7,155 nt of DNA. Origin: Candidatus Poribacteria bacterium (GTDB taxonomy: Bacteria > Poribacteria > DTPJ01). Location: positions 1-7,155 of the forward strand of contig DTPJ01000470.1 of the NCBI GenBank assembly GCA_011334435.1, written 5' to 3'. Position 1 is the first letter of the stretch. Every line of letters starts with the position of its first letter. This document shows positions 6,681-7,155 of this stretch, in pieces. The translations under genes and the position numbers were made by a program. The notes under the pieces are model-generated. The model did not search any database. It was not told the DNA's origin and saw only the letters and a list, made by a program, of their open reading frames with translations.

Positions 6681-7031
6681 TTTTTTCACCTCCTCACGAC
6701 GGGATTTGTCCAATATGCTTTCTTCAATAATATCAAAAAGATCAGATTGCTCAGATTTTTCTCTGCGATTAAATATTAACATAAAAAGATAATGCAGTAA
6801 TTTACTCCAATTTGCTTGCTTTTCAAAAGGTATCTGTTCTAAGTGTTTAACTGCTTGTTCTACAATCTCCTTAAATTCTTTTACATTTGCATCTTCCTTT
6901 TGCATTACACTTAATACCCAACCAAATGGATGATCATATTCCACCAATTTTTCCGCAGGAATAGCTTTAAGATTAAAAAAGCTTATCTCATAATTAGGTA
7001 TATATTTTTCCAATGAAACTGGCAAATTCAT
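6336..7031 (-). CDS. Rpn-family (recombination-promoting nuclease/putative transposase) protein lacking its nuclease domain
   Basis: This 231-residue ORF resembles the C-terminal half of Rpn-type proteins: a middle region with YIPNYEISFFNLKAIP (10-25), a helical section to about 117, four-residue IEKG repeats (130-158), and a terminal block LLIDALEIKFGSIPSDII...LKSLHYYAIN typical of the family. The N-terminal PD-(D/E)xK nuclease domain is missing and cannot lie upstream: an in-frame TGA is five codons before the ATG, and leuS ends 28 bases before it. No Shine-Dalgarno site precedes the ATG at 7031, so the full ORF may be poorly translated or may depend on coupling from leuS. The last 16 or so codons (ending in SRRKR) run into dut in another frame and look like read-on past an older end. 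It may be a decaying mobile-type gene, or be kept for the internal product described separately. Confidence 0.7.
   Translation of the reverse strand: MNLPVSLEKYIPNYEISFFNLKAIPAEKLVEYDHPFGWVLSVMQKEDANVKEFKEIVEQAVKHLEQIPFEKQANWSKLLHYLFMLIFNRREKSEQSDLFDIIEESILDKSRREEVKKMGKTIAQSLIDEGIEKGIEKGFEKGIEKGIEKGIEKGIEKGMQQLLIDALEIKFGSIPSDIIKSINNITGKETLKSLHYYAINSNNIDEFEEKLEALKNGKSSHIKNPTSRRKR
6559..6642 (-). repeat. Seven tandem 12-base repeats coding IEKG-type tetrads
   Basis: Seven adjacent units of 12 bases are seen on the plus strand, of the form ccttttTcaatR with small changes. Six units encode GIEK and one (6607-6618) encodes GFEK. A degenerate eighth unit (6643-6654) gives IDEG. Because the unit is a multiple of three, gain or loss keeps the frame and only changes the length of one charged helix. 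Such arrays vary in number among strains in other Rpn genes. Confidence 0.95.
6687..6694 (-). promoter_or_regulatory. Internal Shine-Dalgarno site within the Rpn-type ORF
   Basis: AGGAGGTG on the minus strand has its AGGAGG core eight bases upstream of the internal ATG at 6680, separated by an A-rich spacer that would be unstructured. It is among the strongest ribosome binding sites in the window, while the ATG at 7031 of the enclosing ORF has none. Confidence 0.75.
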
Positions 7032-7059
7032 TTTAAATATTTTATTTCACTTTTTCGCA

Positions 7060-7155
7060 TTATACAACTATATTTACGAGCTTTTGTGGGACTATAACAA
7101 CACGTTTTATTTCTTTATCTGCGATGAATTTCTTCACTTTTTCATCTTTAAGGGC
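7060..7155 (-). CDS. leuS: Leucyl-tRNA synthetase, C-terminal end only
   Basis: The last 31 codons and the TAA stop are present; the gene enters from the right edge. The residues LKDEKVKKFIADKEIKRVV then IVPQKLVNIVV match the C-terminal domain of bacterial LeuRS, which typically ends in a VPxKLVNIVV-like strand that contacts the tRNA elbow. LeuRS attaches leucine to tRNA-Leu in the cytoplasm. It is the upstream neighbour of the Rpn-type ORF by 28 bases, with no terminator visible between them. Identity is strong despite the short length, because this tail is distinctive. Confidence 0.9.
   Translation of the reverse strand, partial: ALKDEKVKKFIADKEIKRVVIVPQKLVNIVV

Noticed and set aside
6506..6792. 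Two plus-strand ORFs with MPFSIPFS-type repeats
   Set aside because: They are antisense readings of the 12-base array in the Rpn-type ORF, have no ribosome binding site or recognisable family, and exist only because the repeat is open in several frames.
6336..7031. Whole region as a complete transposase or insertion sequence
   Set aside because: There are no terminal inverted repeats or target duplications visible, and the nuclease domain is missing; only a C-terminal Rpn part is supported.

Overview
The window is a compact, AT-rich stretch of bacterial chromosome in which every supported gene lies on the minus strand. In transcription order (right to left) it holds the 3' end of leuS, a remnant of an Rpn-family gene, dut, uppP, an ftsK/spoIIIE-type DNA translocase, a cyclic-nucleotide-binding protein, a dehydrogenase/acetyltransferase pair for diacetamido-uronic acid synthesis (WbpB/WbpD type), and the 5' end of a Tat-exported DUF362 protein. 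No tRNA, rRNA, CRISPR array, insertion sequence or origin was seen, and no gap between genes exceeds about 175 bases. A UDP-sugar pathway typical of surface polysaccharide and a Tat leader suggest a Gram-negative-type bacterium. I cannot place it firmly; an uncultured low-GC lineage such as an anammox-type planctomycete would fit, but that is a guess.

Right part (about 5035-7155): leuS, the Rpn remnant, dut and uppP follow each other closely, with a 28-base gap, a 50-base overlap and a 76-base gap, so they probably share a transcript. LeuRS charges leucine tRNA, dUTPase clears dUTP and makes dUMP, and UppP recycles the undecaprenyl lipid carrier. The Rpn-type ORF lacks the N-terminal nuclease half of the family. 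It keeps the C-terminal part with seven 12-base repeats (IEKG-type tetrads) and has a near-perfect Shine-Dalgarno sequence followed by an internal ATG just before those repeats. This is the arrangement known for RpnS, the small antitoxin translated from inside rpn genes, and here it has lost its toxin domain. It is the most interesting item in the window.

Middle part (about 2172-4955): the FtsK-like translocase has four N-terminal membrane segments, a RecA-type motor and a C-terminal winged helix. It is followed by a 212-residue protein joining a cyclic-nucleotide-binding fold to two 24-residue repeats that resemble the c-di-GMP-binding MshEN motif, with no DNA-binding or catalytic output domain.

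Left part (1-1998): after the longest gap (173 bases) come the Gfo/Idh/MocA dehydrogenase and the hexapeptide-repeat acetyltransferase, separated by one base. They would do two steps of a UDP-2,3-diacetamido-hexuronate pathway; the aminotransferase and 6-dehydrogenase steps are not in the window. A 129-base gap leads to the DUF362 gene, which runs off the left edge.

No convincing sigma-70 promoter or intrinsic terminator could be read in any gap; the gaps are AT-rich with only weak dyads.
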